Shown piece by piece: positions 6,842 to 14,099 of a DNA stretch of 15,567 nucleotides. A program made the position numbers and the translations under genes. The stretch is from Alkalihalobacillus alcalophilus ATCC 27647 = CGMCC 1.3604. GTDB taxonomy: Bacteria > Bacillota > Bacilli > Bacillales > Bacillaceae_D. The DNA lies in the NCBI RefSeq assembly GCF_000292245.2, contig NZ_ALPT02000092.1, positions 1 through 15,567 on the forward strand. Reading direction: 5' to 3'. Position 1 is the stretch's first letter. Every line of letters starts with the position of its first letter. The notes beneath the pieces were generated by a model. That model saw only the letters and a list, made by a program, of their open reading frames with translations, made no database searches and had not been told where the DNA came from.

Positions 6842-7974
6842 CCTTCCTCCACCTCTTTTCGTAAATGTTCAATTTTCTTCGACCACTGTAAGTATTCTTG
6901 CTTACTTAAATCCGGCTTCGTTAATACCGCCTGTAATCCTACTATAAAACTTTTAACCTCTTTATTAGCTAACTGGCGCTCTAAAGGTTCACTTATGTCT
7001 TCCCACGGTTTTGTATATGAAATCCCAAATCGTTCTTGAATACTCACCTTTAAATAGTCAGCTTGAATGTTCAAGCTGTGTCGATATTGTTTGCTTTTTA
7101 AATGCCAAACCGCTAAAGCACGTAATGACTCATCACTAAAACGGACCGTTTCTTCCCGAACTTTTAAAATAGGACCAAAACGCTTCCCTTGTATCCACAA
7201 AATAAAAATCGTCAGCATCATTAACTGTACAAACAACAATTGGAACCAAAATGGATAAAAAGCAAAATAGCTATTTTGGTCATCTACATTATGGATGTAT
7301 TCATCAAACAAAATGCTTGTTGTATCTACTAAACTCTCATTTAAAACTTCTGTAAACAATTCAAGATGATCCGCATCAAGAATAAAATGATTCATTAACC
7401 ACTCGGGTGTCATAAGCACCGTCAATGAGCCAGCCCCTACACTAGTTTCAACAGCAAGTGGCCCATAATTATCCTCTAATAATAACTCTGATTCATCTGA
7501 TAAAACCAACCTTAAAGGTGTCGTAACGAGCCCTTCCAAAAGAAGCTCATTGTTACTTTTGATCTCAGCATATTCCTGCTCCTCGTCAACACTGACAATA
7601 TCCGTCTTAATCCCAAAATAGTCTGTTGGTAATTGACTAATGAACAGAATCGAATTTCCAGCCTCCATAAACTGAATATACTCATCCATCTCTTCTCTTG
7701 AAAGCATAAAAGACGGTTCAATCATCACCAATAATTGCTCTGATTCATTAGTCTCTAATAAGTCAGGTGTAAATCTCCATCTAGTAATCTCAGAATCGGT
7801 ATTTTCTAAATATGTATAAATGGCTTTCGTTCCTGAAGGAGAAGGTGATTCAGATAGATATGGTGGATATTCCTGTGGTTGCTTTGAAAAAATAAAATAT
7901 CCGATTATCCAAAAAATCACAATAACAATCACGATATAAAGCCATGCTCTTTTTGTTGAATATGTTGATTTCAA
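6838..7974 (-). CDS. DUF4350 domain membrane protein
   Basis: A 378-residue protein anchored by an N-terminal helix (about 10-29) and a second helix (about 240-262). The domain between them probably lies outside the cytoplasm. Just after the first helix is the DUF4350-type segment PPYLSESPSPSGTKAIYTYL (37-56), then an alternating beta/alpha domain (LLVMIEPSF, SILFISQLP) and DEYIH at 224-228. The C-terminal 115 residues are cytoplasmic and helical. DUF4350 proteins of this layout are regular members of MoxR/DUF58/DUF4129 clusters; biochemical function is unknown. The start is a TTG with a strong GGAGGTGA about 9 bases upstream. It lies 22 bases after the DUF4129 gene and overlaps the MoxR start, so it is part of one transcript. 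Confidence 0.85.
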   Translation of the reverse strand: MKSTYSTKRAWLYIVIVIVIFWIIGYFIFSKQPQEYPPYLSESPSPSGTKAIYTYLENTDSEITRWRFTPDLLETNESEQLLVMIEPSFMLSREEMDEYIQFMEAGNSILFISQLPTDYFGIKTDIVSVDEEQEYAEIKSNNELLLEGLVTTPLRLVLSDESELLLEDNYGPLAVETSVGAGSLTVLMTPEWLMNHFILDADHLELFTEVLNESLVDTTSILFDEYIHNVDDQNSYFAFYPFWFQLLFVQLMMLTIFILWIQGKRFGPILKVREETVRFSDESLRALAVWHLKSKQYRHSLNIQADYLKVSIQERFGISYTKPWEDISEPLERQLANKEVKSFIVGLQAVLTKPDLSKQEYLQWSKKIEHLRKEVEEG

Positions 7975-7996
7975 AACGAAAAATCACCTCCTACTC

Positions 7997-8650
7997 TTAC
8001 CCGTTCACTTCTTGTCGCACAGTAGTCTCTTCTTGTTTTAAAATAGAAATCGCTTCCTGCTTAAACGGTTCATACTCGTTTTGGTTTACTTGATGCCCGC
8101 CATATGTCGCCCGGTCAAACAATAAAGCAAACACAAAAAAACGCTCTGCTCGCTCCTTACTCCTAGAACGTAGCTCATCATAATATTCCCAGTTTGTTTT
8201 CCAGGGCTTGGCAAGCAACCATTCCCTTTTATCAAAATACAATAAAATCGCTAAAAAGAGATGTCGTGTTGCTTTTGTAAAATCTCCCTCATTTTCGAGA
8301 TTTTCAGCTTCCTTCATATGCATTTCATACGTCCATTCTTTCTCAGACAATGAATGGAGAGGTTTATTGTCTCGGAAGCGACGTTTTCGTTGAATCGTTC
8401 TAATAAGAAAGAAGAGAGCGATTAGTAAAAGCACAACTCCAGTAACGACTAATCCAAAAATGAGATAACCATTCCCATTTGCAACTCCCTCAAGATTTGG
8501 GAACAGCTTTGAGATCTGTTCGACAATCCAATTGATAATGCGATCAATTGTTTTCTCTATTAATCCTCTATGATCCTCATAATAAATCGTATATTCACGG
8601 TCACTTAATATATGTTCCAGTTCTTCTCTTGCATGATTTGGATCGATCAC
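7997..8650 (-). CDS. DUF4129 domain membrane protein
   Basis: A 217-residue protein with one central membrane helix (about 60-83, YLIFGLVVTGVVLLLIALFF) and a C-terminal DUF4129 domain. The latter is recognised by EGDFTKATRHLFLAILLYFD, then KPWKTNWEYYDEL and LFDRATYGG. DUF4129 is also found at the end of TgpA-type transglutaminase membrane proteins; here it stands alone. The N-terminal part (1-55) is amphipathic and probably extracellular. The frame can be extended to a TTG at 8671, but that has no SD. The GTG at 8648-8650 is preceded by AAGGGGGTG with suitable spacing, giving MIDPNHAREELEH, and I use it. It lies between the DUF4350 gene and the multi-pass membrane protein, spaced for one operon. 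Confidence 0.85.
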   Translation of the reverse strand: MIDPNHAREELEHILSDREYTIYYEDHRGLIEKTIDRIINWIVEQISKLFPNLEGVANGNGYLIFGLVVTGVVLLLIALFFLIRTIQRKRRFRDNKPLHSLSEKEWTYEMHMKEAENLENEGDFTKATRHLFLAILLYFDKREWLLAKPWKTNWEYYDELRSRSKERAERFFVFALLFDRATYGGHQVNQNEYEPFKQEAISILKQEETTVRQEVNG

Positions 8651-8683
8651 AGCAACACCCCCTTTCGTCAAACCATTACTCGT

Positions 8684-9604
8684 TTATTCTGTTTTGTAAT
8701 CATCGATCATCGTCTTCAGATCGTCTGCATCATTTCTTACTTTTAAATCAAAGAATATAATCGCCATCGCAACCGATATCACCATTGTTACAAACAAAGA
8801 AACGATACTAAGGATCATCGATGTTAACACACTGTAACCTAATAAGAAGGCGAGCGTAAACTCAATCGCTGTACTAACCATTAACGTAATAATCGTAATT
8901 ACAATAAAGAGGCCTAAAATCCTCCAACCATTTCCTCTTGTTAAATTCCAGCTTCGGCCAATACCTGGAGCTTCATTATCAATCACAACTACCCCCAAAT
9001 ACATACTCCATCTAATTAATAAATACCCGATAGCGACAAAGAATCCAATAACAAATAAAATCATCATTAAAACGCCAATAAACGCATTATCAATGGCCAC
9101 CACTCCAAAAATTCCAATGACTAAAACAACAATAAATGGAACAACAAAAATCCCAAACATAATTAAGTAATAAAGAATAGAACTACCTAAAATCCCCCAA
9201 AAACGAGAAAAAGCCTTTTTGATTAAAGTCCCAGCCGTAAATTCCTTTTGAGAACGTAAAGAGAAAACACCTATGATAATTGCCGCTTGAGCAACAGGAT
9301 AAAAGATGAAACTGATAAGTCCGATTATCGAAACCCAAGCATCTTGAGCAAGATTAGTCATTTCTCCCTCTACCTCATCTAAACCTAAACCAGAAAACAT
9401 TCTTTCATACCAAGGGGCTCCTGTGTCTCCTGCTTGAAAGAAACTAGCTCCATATGAAAGCTGAACAAGAGCTTCAAGTAAAATAAATGGTCCTAATAAG
9501 ATTAAGAAAACGAGAAAAAAGACCGAAAAATGATTTTTACTCAAACGAAATGTTTGATCAAGAATTTCTCCAAAACTTTTTGCCTTATTAAACTGATTGT
9601 CCAC
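8684..9604 (-). CDS. multi-pass membrane protein, first gene of the MoxR/DUF58 cluster
   Basis: A 306-residue, very hydrophobic protein with about six membrane helices. The opening KAKSFGEILDQTFRLSKNHF and the repeated long helices resemble the membrane domain seen in GdpP-like/glycerophosphodiester-phosphodiesterase-associated membrane proteins. A conserved-looking segment, APGIGRSWNLTRGNGWRILG, sits before the last helices. No catalytic domain is present, so it is probably a structural or channel subunit. An ATG at 9610 lies only one base after GAGGTG, too close to use well. GTG at 9602-9604, with a 7-base spacer, is the better start (MDNQFNKAKSF). It is followed 33 bases on by the DUF4129 gene. 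Confidence 0.75.
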   Translation of the reverse strand: MDNQFNKAKSFGEILDQTFRLSKNHFSVFFLVFLILLGPFILLEALVQLSYGASFFQAGDTGAPWYERMFSGLGLDEVEGEMTNLAQDAWVSIIGLISFIFYPVAQAAIIIGVFSLRSQKEFTAGTLIKKAFSRFWGILGSSILYYLIMFGIFVVPFIVVLVIGIFGVVAIDNAFIGVLMMILFVIGFFVAIGYLLIRWSMYLGVVVIDNEAPGIGRSWNLTRGNGWRILGLFIVITIITLMVSTAIEFTLAFLLGYSVLTSMILSIVSLFVTMVISVAMAIIFFDLKVRNDADDLKTMIDDYKTE

Positions 9605-9837
9605 TTGCATTCACCTCTAAATATTAATTTTCACATATTTCTTATTTTAACATTATTTATGAAGATTGTAGTGTTATTCCCCTTTATTCAGAAGAAAAAA
9701 CTTCCAACGGTTTACTCGACTTAATAAAGTTATATTAGTTAGCGTAACTCCGCAAGTTGCATCCACTACGCGTTCCGTGGGTAATTCGATAGCCTAAGCA
9801 AACTATTTGAGCTTCAGCCATATTTTTTACTTCCATA
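9605..9837. other. intergenic leader of the membrane cluster
   Basis: This 233-base gap must hold the promoter for the five-gene minus-strand cluster, but I find no convincing -35/-10 pair. TTAAAAT near 9645 and TACAAT near 9670 (minus strand) are isolated -10 candidates. A patch at 9735-9800 is richer in GC than its surroundings and holds CCAC/GTGG arms around ACGCGT. It may be a remnant of a dispersed repeat. Confidence 0.4.
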
Positions 9838-9888
9838 TAAAAAAGCTTGTCGACAAAATCTCTTGATACGAGACTTTGTCAACAAGCT
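9838..9888 (-). terminator. intrinsic terminator of the two-gene unit at 9931-10822
   Basis: The arms 9844-9862 and 9870-9888 form a 19-bp stem with a 7-base loop. At two positions the plus-strand reading would give A-C or C-A mismatches, while the minus-strand RNA forms G-U wobbles. The stem is therefore complete only in minus-strand transcripts. Six U follow at once on that strand. Confidence 0.9.
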
Positions 9889-9930
9889 ACAGATACATTA
9901 CTTAATCGCTATACCCTTTTCTTCCTTACA

Positions 9931-10449
9931 TTAAAAAATGATATCAATAAGCTGCCCCATTGACATTCCGCTTTCGACTTCAAATGTTCCAGGGCGTAAC
10001 TCATTAGATAAATCACGCTTTTCCACTTCATTAAAGAAATCACGAGCATTGTCAATAATATTAGCACTTTCTAAAGCACGTCCAACATCAATACTTGTCA
10101 TACCTGGTGATACCGTTAGCATCGTACGATAAACAATATTGTCGCCCTCTTCTGAATCTGTGTCTGCTTCTTCAACATCCTCTTCAACAGCTTCTAGCTC
10201 AGCCGCTACTCGCTCAACAACAGCCGCTTCTAATTCCTCTAACTGACTTTTCCATTCAGATTCGGTCTGAACAACATAGCCTGATTCCTGTAATTGCCCA
10301 ATTAGTTCTTCTTCTGTTTGCTCTTGAACGGCAGGTGTTGCTTCCTCCGCTCCTACAGAAGAATTATCGGTTGTATAATACACGACCCCACATACAGATA
10401 CAGCTAAAATCATACCCGCTGCAAAACTTTGTAATCCTTTAGATGCCAT
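9931..10449 (-). CDS. membrane-anchored protein with an MltG/YceG-type LysM-like domain only
   Basis: A 172-residue protein. An N-terminal signal anchor (about 8-25) is followed by a long acidic, glutamate-rich linker (about 46-105, likely helical) and a C-terminal domain (106-172). This last domain, YRTMLTVSPGMTSIDVGRAL through LRPGTFEVESGMSMGQLI, resembles the LysM-like N-terminal subdomain of endolytic transglycosylase MltG, including the 'pG-s--dvg--L' and 'G-fev-sGms--qLi' patterns. The MltG catalytic domain with its glutamate is absent, so it should not cleave glycan; it may bind peptidoglycan at the outer membrane face. The ATG overlaps the end of the preceding gene by 11 bases, so the two are translationally coupled, and a terminator follows. 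It may be annotated elsewhere as MltG, which would overstate its activity. Confidence 0.72.
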   Translation of the reverse strand: MASKGLQSFAAGMILAVSVCGVVYYTTDNSSVGAEEATPAVQEQTEEELIGQLQESGYVVQTESEWKSQLEELEAAVVERVAAELEAVEEDVEEADTDSEEGDNIVYRTMLTVSPGMTSIDVGRALESANIIDNARDFFNEVEKRDLSNELRPGTFEVESGMSMGQLIDIIF

Positions 10450-10822
10450 TGGCTACTTTACCCCCTTCATTTTTTGTTCTTACATAGGGGCTAAGTAAAT
10501 TCTCAACATCTTCTTTTGGTAATCTTTTTTCGTTTGCAATACCTTCCATTGAGTATCCACGCTTATATAAGTCTAATAAGTCTCTTTTTATCTTTCTTTC
10601 TCTTTCTGAACCTAAATCAACACCTGCATCTTTTGCTAATAATTGCAAATCTAGTTCGACATTTCGAATCTCTTGTTGAACTTGTTGTACTTCCTCCAAA
10701 AATGAGATTTTTAACGCTTCCATACGTTCATCTTCTTTTTCAGTATTTCCAGACTTAAACATAGAGACTACTAGCAATCCAATAGCAATGACTAATAGAA
10801 TAATAATCGTGACGAGCATCAT
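10439..10822 (-). CDS. single-pass membrane protein with coiled coil and HTH-like tail
   Basis: A 127-residue protein. A membrane helix occupies about 3-22. A charged coiled coil (about 28-65, KISFLEEVQQVQQEIRNVEL) follows, and then a C-terminal helix-turn-helix-like segment (about 78-112, RDLLDLYKRGYSMEGIANEK, then LPKEDVENLL). This order (anchor, coiled coil, small HTH-like end) is that of SwrB/YlxL-type and DUF6115-like proteins of Bacillaceae, which act near flagellar assembly. Sequence identity to those is not established and no flagellar genes are in the window. The ATG at 10822 is preceded by GGAGG with a 4-base gap; a second ATG three bases on has better spacing. It is the first gene of a two-gene unit with the LysM-like protein. 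Confidence 0.72.
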   Translation of the reverse strand: MMLVTIIILLVIAIGLLVVSMFKSGNTEKEDERMEALKISFLEEVQQVQQEIRNVELDLQLLAKDAGVDLGSERERKIKRDLLDLYKRGYSMEGIANEKRLPKEDVENLLSPYVRTKNEGGKVANGI

Positions 10823-11133
10823 TCATCCTCCTTTTTTCTTTCCCCTTTATTTTTAGCTATTTACTAAAATACTTAATTATTAAGTGAACCTTCCACCGAC
10901 ACGAATTCTCACCCTCCGATGGTTAGATAAACCAATCGGACATTTTTTGCTCTCTAAACGCTCAAAAGTGTAGGCAATTATTACTGAATTTCAATCCAAC
11001 ATTACTTATTATACATGGAATTTAGACGGATTTCGATTGGAATCGTGAAAATGCCACAATATTCATGTACTCATTCTCATTCATCTAATTATGGAAGATA
11101 ATTCCCCTCTTTATTCCTAGATTCTGCCTAGAC
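10823..11133. other. intergenic region with an isolated hairpin
   Basis: No gene is visible in these 311 bases. The one clear structure is a hairpin at 10915-10940. TCCGAT and ATCGGA pair, then GGTT and AACC, with one bulged A and the loop AGATA. C plus six or more T follow to 10948 on the plus strand. This looks like a plus-strand terminator although no plus-strand gene precedes it. Nearer the gene at 10822 there is a small AT-rich palindrome (ACTTAA-TTA-TTAAGT, 10871-10885). Confidence 0.5.
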
Positions 11134-11179
11134 AAAAAAGAAAAGTACTAGTAGAGTTATGACCTCACTAGTACTTTTC
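11134..11179 (-). terminator. intrinsic terminator of htpG
   Basis: The 13-bp arms GAAAAGTACTAGT (11140-11152) and their complement (11167-11179) are extended by GAG/CTC past one bulged base. Six U follow on the minus strand. It starts 12 bases after the htpG stop codon. Confidence 0.93.
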
Positions 11180-11190
11180 GACCATACATT

Positions 11191-13071
11191 TTAAACCATT
11201 ACTTTACACATATCATTTGTGAATTGAACTGGATCTTGTAAAGGCAGTCCTTCAATTAATAAAGCTTGATTATAAAGAAGGTTTGTATAAAGATTTAACT
11301 TCTCTTTATCTTGTCCAAACGCTTGAACAAGTGATTGGAAAACTTCATGCTCTGTGTTAATCTCGAGAATTTTTTCCGCCTTCACGTTTTGATTATCTGG
11401 CATCGCTTGAAGTATCTTTTCCATCTCAATCGTGACTTCACCATCGGTCGCAAAGCAGACAGGGTGAGTTCTTAAGCGCTTAGACGCTCTTACCTCTTTG
11501 ACTTTTGAATCGAGTAACTTATTCATTTCTGTAAATAATTCTTGATACTCTTGCTCGTCTTTTTCATCTGATTCTTGAGTATCCTCTGAATCAAGGCCAA
11601 GGTCCCCACTTGAAACAGATTTGAATTCTTTTTCTTGATAATTCATTAACATTTTAATGGCGAATTCATCAACATCATCAGTGAAATAGAGAATTTCAAA
11701 CCCTTTGTCGGTTACCATTTCTGTTTGTGGCATTTTATCGATTCTCTCAATCGAATCACCAGATGCATAATAAATATACTTTTGTTCCTCTGGCATTCTT
11801 TCCACATATTCAGCTAATGTCACAAGTTTTTTCTCTTTTGAAGAATAAAACATGACTAAGTCTTTCAGTTCATCCTTATTTGCCCCAAAATCATTATACA
11901 TTCCAAACTTTAATTGGCGGCCAAATGCCTCATAGAACTTTTCATATTTTTCACGCTCATTTTTAAGTAATGATTGCAATTGGCTCTTAATTTTATTTTT
12001 AATATTTTTCGCAATCATCTTAAGCTGACGGTCATGCTGAAGAATCTCACGTGAAATATTTAATGAAAGGTCCTCGGAATCTACCATCCCTTTGACAAAA
12101 CTGAAATAGTCAGGTAGAAGGTCTGCACATTTATTCATAATCAGGACACCGTTTGAATAAAGCTCTAAACCTTTCTCATATTCCTTAGAATAGTAATCAA
12201 ATGGCATCGACTCTGGAATAAATAAGATCGATTGATAACGAATCGCCCCATCAACACTAATATGTAAATGTGTTAAAGGCTTATCAAATCCGTAATGCTT
12301 CTCTTGATAGAAGTTCTCGTAATCCTCATCCTTTAATTCACTTTTATTTTTTCTCCAAATTGGCACCAAGCTATTGATCGTTTTTTCTTCTGTAAACTCT
12401 TCCCACTCGTCTTCTGTACCTTCTTTAAGGTTACGATTCGTCACATCCATCTTAATTGGGTAACGAATAAAATCAGAGTACTTTTTAATAATCGATTGAA
12501 TTCGATATTCTTCTAAAAACTCATCATAGCTTTCATCTTCGGTATTTTCTTTAATTTTTAATTCGATCGTCGTTCCAACAGATTCTTTTGTAGCCTCTTC
12601 AATTGTATAACCATCTGCTCCATTAGATCGCCAAACATATGCCTCTCCACTATCAAGTGCACGGCTTGTAACCGTTACATGGTCAGCAACCATAAAGGCT
12701 GAATAGAAACCAACTCCAAATTGCCCAATAATATCATGGCCATCCTTCAGTTCATTTTCTGTTTTAAATGCTAAAGAACCACTTTTGGCAATTGTACCAA
12801 GATTCGCTTCAAGCTCTTCTTTAGTCATCCCAATTCCAGTATCTGTAATCGTTAAAAGACGATTTTCTTTATCAATATCAATTTTGACAAAATAATTATC
12901 ACTATCAAATGAAATGCTCTCATCTGTTAAGGCACGATAATAAATTTTATCAATCGCATCACTAGAATTCGAGATCAATTCTCTCAAAAAGATCTCCTTT
13001 TGAGTATAAATAGAGTTAATCATCATTTCTAATAATCGCTTTGATTCTGCTTTAAATTCCTTTTTCACCAT
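11191..13071 (-). CDS. htpG: HtpG, bacterial Hsp90 chaperone
   Basis: A cytosolic ATP-dependent dimeric chaperone. The 626-residue length equals that of the B. subtilis protein as I recall it. The N-terminal GHKL ATPase domain is intact, with Glu31 and Asn35 in FLRELISNSSDAIDK, DTGIGM (77-82), and the lid motif GQFGVGF (116-122). The middle domain carries the client and catalytic-loop segment NISREILQHDRQLK. The dimerisation domain ends in PVQFTNDMCKVMV, near-identical to the Bacillus terminus. A longer frame reaches an ATG at 13104, but that lies beside the operator. The ATG at 13069-13071 has GGGGAG just upstream and gives MVKKEFKAES, matching family starts. The gene is monocistronic, with a promoter, a CIRCE element in the leader and a terminator, so HrcA control under heat or envelope stress is expected. 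Confidence 0.97.
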   Translation of the reverse strand: MVKKEFKAESKRLLEMMINSIYTQKEIFLRELISNSSDAIDKIYYRALTDESISFDSDNYFVKIDIDKENRLLTITDTGIGMTKEELEANLGTIAKSGSLAFKTENELKDGHDIIGQFGVGFYSAFMVADHVTVTSRALDSGEAYVWRSNGADGYTIEEATKESVGTTIELKIKENTEDESYDEFLEEYRIQSIIKKYSDFIRYPIKMDVTNRNLKEGTEDEWEEFTEEKTINSLVPIWRKNKSELKDEDYENFYQEKHYGFDKPLTHLHISVDGAIRYQSILFIPESMPFDYYSKEYEKGLELYSNGVLIMNKCADLLPDYFSFVKGMVDSEDLSLNISREILQHDRQLKMIAKNIKNKIKSQLQSLLKNEREKYEKFYEAFGRQLKFGMYNDFGANKDELKDLVMFYSSKEKKLVTLAEYVERMPEEQKYIYYASGDSIERIDKMPQTEMVTDKGFEILYFTDDVDEFAIKMLMNYQEKEFKSVSSGDLGLDSEDTQESDEKDEQEYQELFTEMNKLLDSKVKEVRASKRLRTHPVCFATDGEVTIEMEKILQAMPDNQNVKAEKILEINTEHEVFQSLVQAFGQDKEKLNLYTNLLYNQALLIEGLPLQDPVQFTNDMCKVMV

Positions 13072-13105
13072 AAACTCCCCTTTCCAATTTTCACATAGTT
13101 CCATT

Positions 13106-13132
13106 TTAGCACTCCCTACGTTCGAGTGCTAA
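13106..13132. promoter_or_regulatory. CIRCE operator (HrcA binding site) in the htpG leader
   Basis: TTAGCACTC, nine bases, then GAGTGCTAA is a perfect match to the CIRCE consensus. It lies directly after the predicted transcription start and about 35 bases before the htpG ATG, the usual location for repression by HrcA. Confidence 0.97.
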
Positions 13133-13142
13133 TTCTATCATT

Positions 13143-13171
13143 TTTTTATCACAAAAAAATAATGATGTCAA
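13143..13171 (-). promoter_or_regulatory. SigA-type promoter of htpG
   Basis: On the minus strand a consensus -35 TTGACA (13171-13166) stands 17 bases before a -10 candidate TAAAAA (13148-13143). The -10 is weak but preceded by TGTGA. Transcription would start near 13136, so that CIRCE covers about +4 to +30. Confidence 0.7.
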
Positions 13172-13182
13172 TTGGAGGGAAG

Positions 13183-13227
13183 AAAAAACAGCTAGTAGGA
13201 AAAGCATATCCCTCCCTTACATAGCTG
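13183..13227 (-). terminator. intrinsic terminator of the MerR-family gene
   Basis: The arms CAGCTA (13189-13194) and TAGCTG (13222-13227) continue inward as GTA/TAC and GG/CC, with small bulges and a large loop. Six A at 13183-13188 give the U tract on the minus strand. It lies about 25 bases past the stop codon and just upstream of the htpG promoter. Confidence 0.72.
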
Positions 13228-13250
13228 CTTATATTCTTCTTTTCAATCCC

Positions 13251-14024
13251 TTAAAACTTCCAATCGGCAATTTCAAATGGTAAACCGAATTCTTTTTGAT
13301 AATAGGCGAAAGCTTGTAACAACCATTTTTCTTCTTCTTTTGTAAAAGGAGAATACACGTCTAATTCCTCTACCTGCTCTTCTTCTATATTTTTAAAAAG
13401 CTCAAACATTTCTTCATTTACATAATCACCGATAAAATCGACATACTCCTTGATTAATTGGACGACTTCTTCAGAATGGCAGGGCTCGCCTATCAATGCC
13501 TTTGTTCGATTCATTAATGAGAAAAATAATTGATCGAGCTTTTTTTGTTCTTCCCCTGTTATATTAAATAAGTCTTCTGCTATTGAGTGATTAGTATGTT
13601 TAGCAATCCAATCTTTTTGGATATTTTCAGTTTGAATGCTATTAATAAAACTGATTAAAATCGAGGCTTCTATTTTTTCTTCGCCATCTATACTTTCCAT
13701 TGTCCGATCAATCGCAGCAAGCACTTGTTCAATTTGCCTCTTTTTTTCTTCAAAAGATTGTTTTTGGAAACGAAGGCTCTCTTTTAAACTCTCCATATCA
13801 TTTTCATTCGTAAGCATTTTAGCGATTTGCTCAAGTGAATAGCCTAACCATTTAAACGTGACAATTTGCTGCAAAGTTAATAAGTCCTTATCTGAATACT
13901 TGCGATGTCCCGTTTTCGGATGTTTATTTGGCTTCAGTAAATGAATTTCATCATAATAATGAAGCGTCCTGATGGAAGTTCCCGTTTTCTTCGCAAATTC
14001 ACCGACTGAATAAAATTTATTCAA
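13251..14024 (-). CDS. MerR-family transcriptional regulator, TipA-like
   Basis: A 257-residue regulator. The N-terminal winged HTH reads FYSVGEFAKKTGTSIRTLHYYDE and HRKYSDKDLLTLQQIVTFKW (about 4-65). A coiled-coil dimerisation helix (about 80-115) follows, and then a helical C-terminal domain of about 130 residues. GEPCHSEEVVQLIKEYVDFI in the last resembles the TipAS ligand-binding domain, so it may respond to a drug or other hydrophobic ligand; that part is moderate inference. The frame extends to a GTG at 14039. However, the predicted transcription start near 14050 removes any SD for that codon, whereas the TTG at 14022-14024 has GTGGAG 9 bases upstream and yields the usual MerR start MNKFYSVGE. 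A MerR-type promoter and dyad directly upstream imply autoregulation. No neighbouring efflux gene is present, so its other targets lie elsewhere. Confidence 0.88.
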   Translation of the reverse strand: MNKFYSVGEFAKKTGTSIRTLHYYDEIHLLKPNKHPKTGHRKYSDKDLLTLQQIVTFKWLGYSLEQIAKMLTNENDMESLKESLRFQKQSFEEKKRQIEQVLAAIDRTMESIDGEEKIEASILISFINSIQTENIQKDWIAKHTNHSIAEDLFNITGEEQKKLDQLFFSLMNRTKALIGEPCHSEEVVQLIKEYVDFIGDYVNEEMFELFKNIEEEQVEELDVYSPFTKEEEKWLLQAFAYYQKEFGLPFEIADWKF

Positions 14025-14057
14025 CTTCTTCAACTCCACTTTATCTTTAATACCTCT

Positions 14058-14088
14058 ATTGTAAGCCCTAACGTAACGTGAGGGGCAA
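14058..14088 (-). promoter_or_regulatory. MerR-type promoter with 19-bp spacer and operator dyad
   Basis: On the minus strand -35 TTGCCC (14088-14083) and -10 TACAAT (14063-14058) are separated by 19 bases. This is the overlong spacer that MerR-family activators correct by DNA untwisting. The spacer is filled by a dyad at 14066-14084, CCCTAACGT A ACGTGAGGG on the plus strand, with 8 of 9 positions symmetric. It drives the MerR-family gene. Confidence 0.88.
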
Positions 14089-14099
14089 GACCCTTTTTA

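Noticed and set aside
6838..9604. Methanol dehydrogenase (mox) gene cluster
   Set aside because: MoxR is a general ATPase family name; no dehydrogenase, cytochrome or PQQ gene is present.
10095..10442. Plus-strand 115-codon frame opposite the LysM-like gene
   Set aside because: Shadow of the minus-strand gene's codon pattern, with leucine- and glutamine-rich low-complexity translation and no ribosome binding site.
13072..13104. Longer N-terminus of HtpG from ATG at 13104
   Set aside because: The extension is unlike known HtpG starts and abuts the CIRCE operator; the ATG at 13071 gives the standard 626-residue protein.
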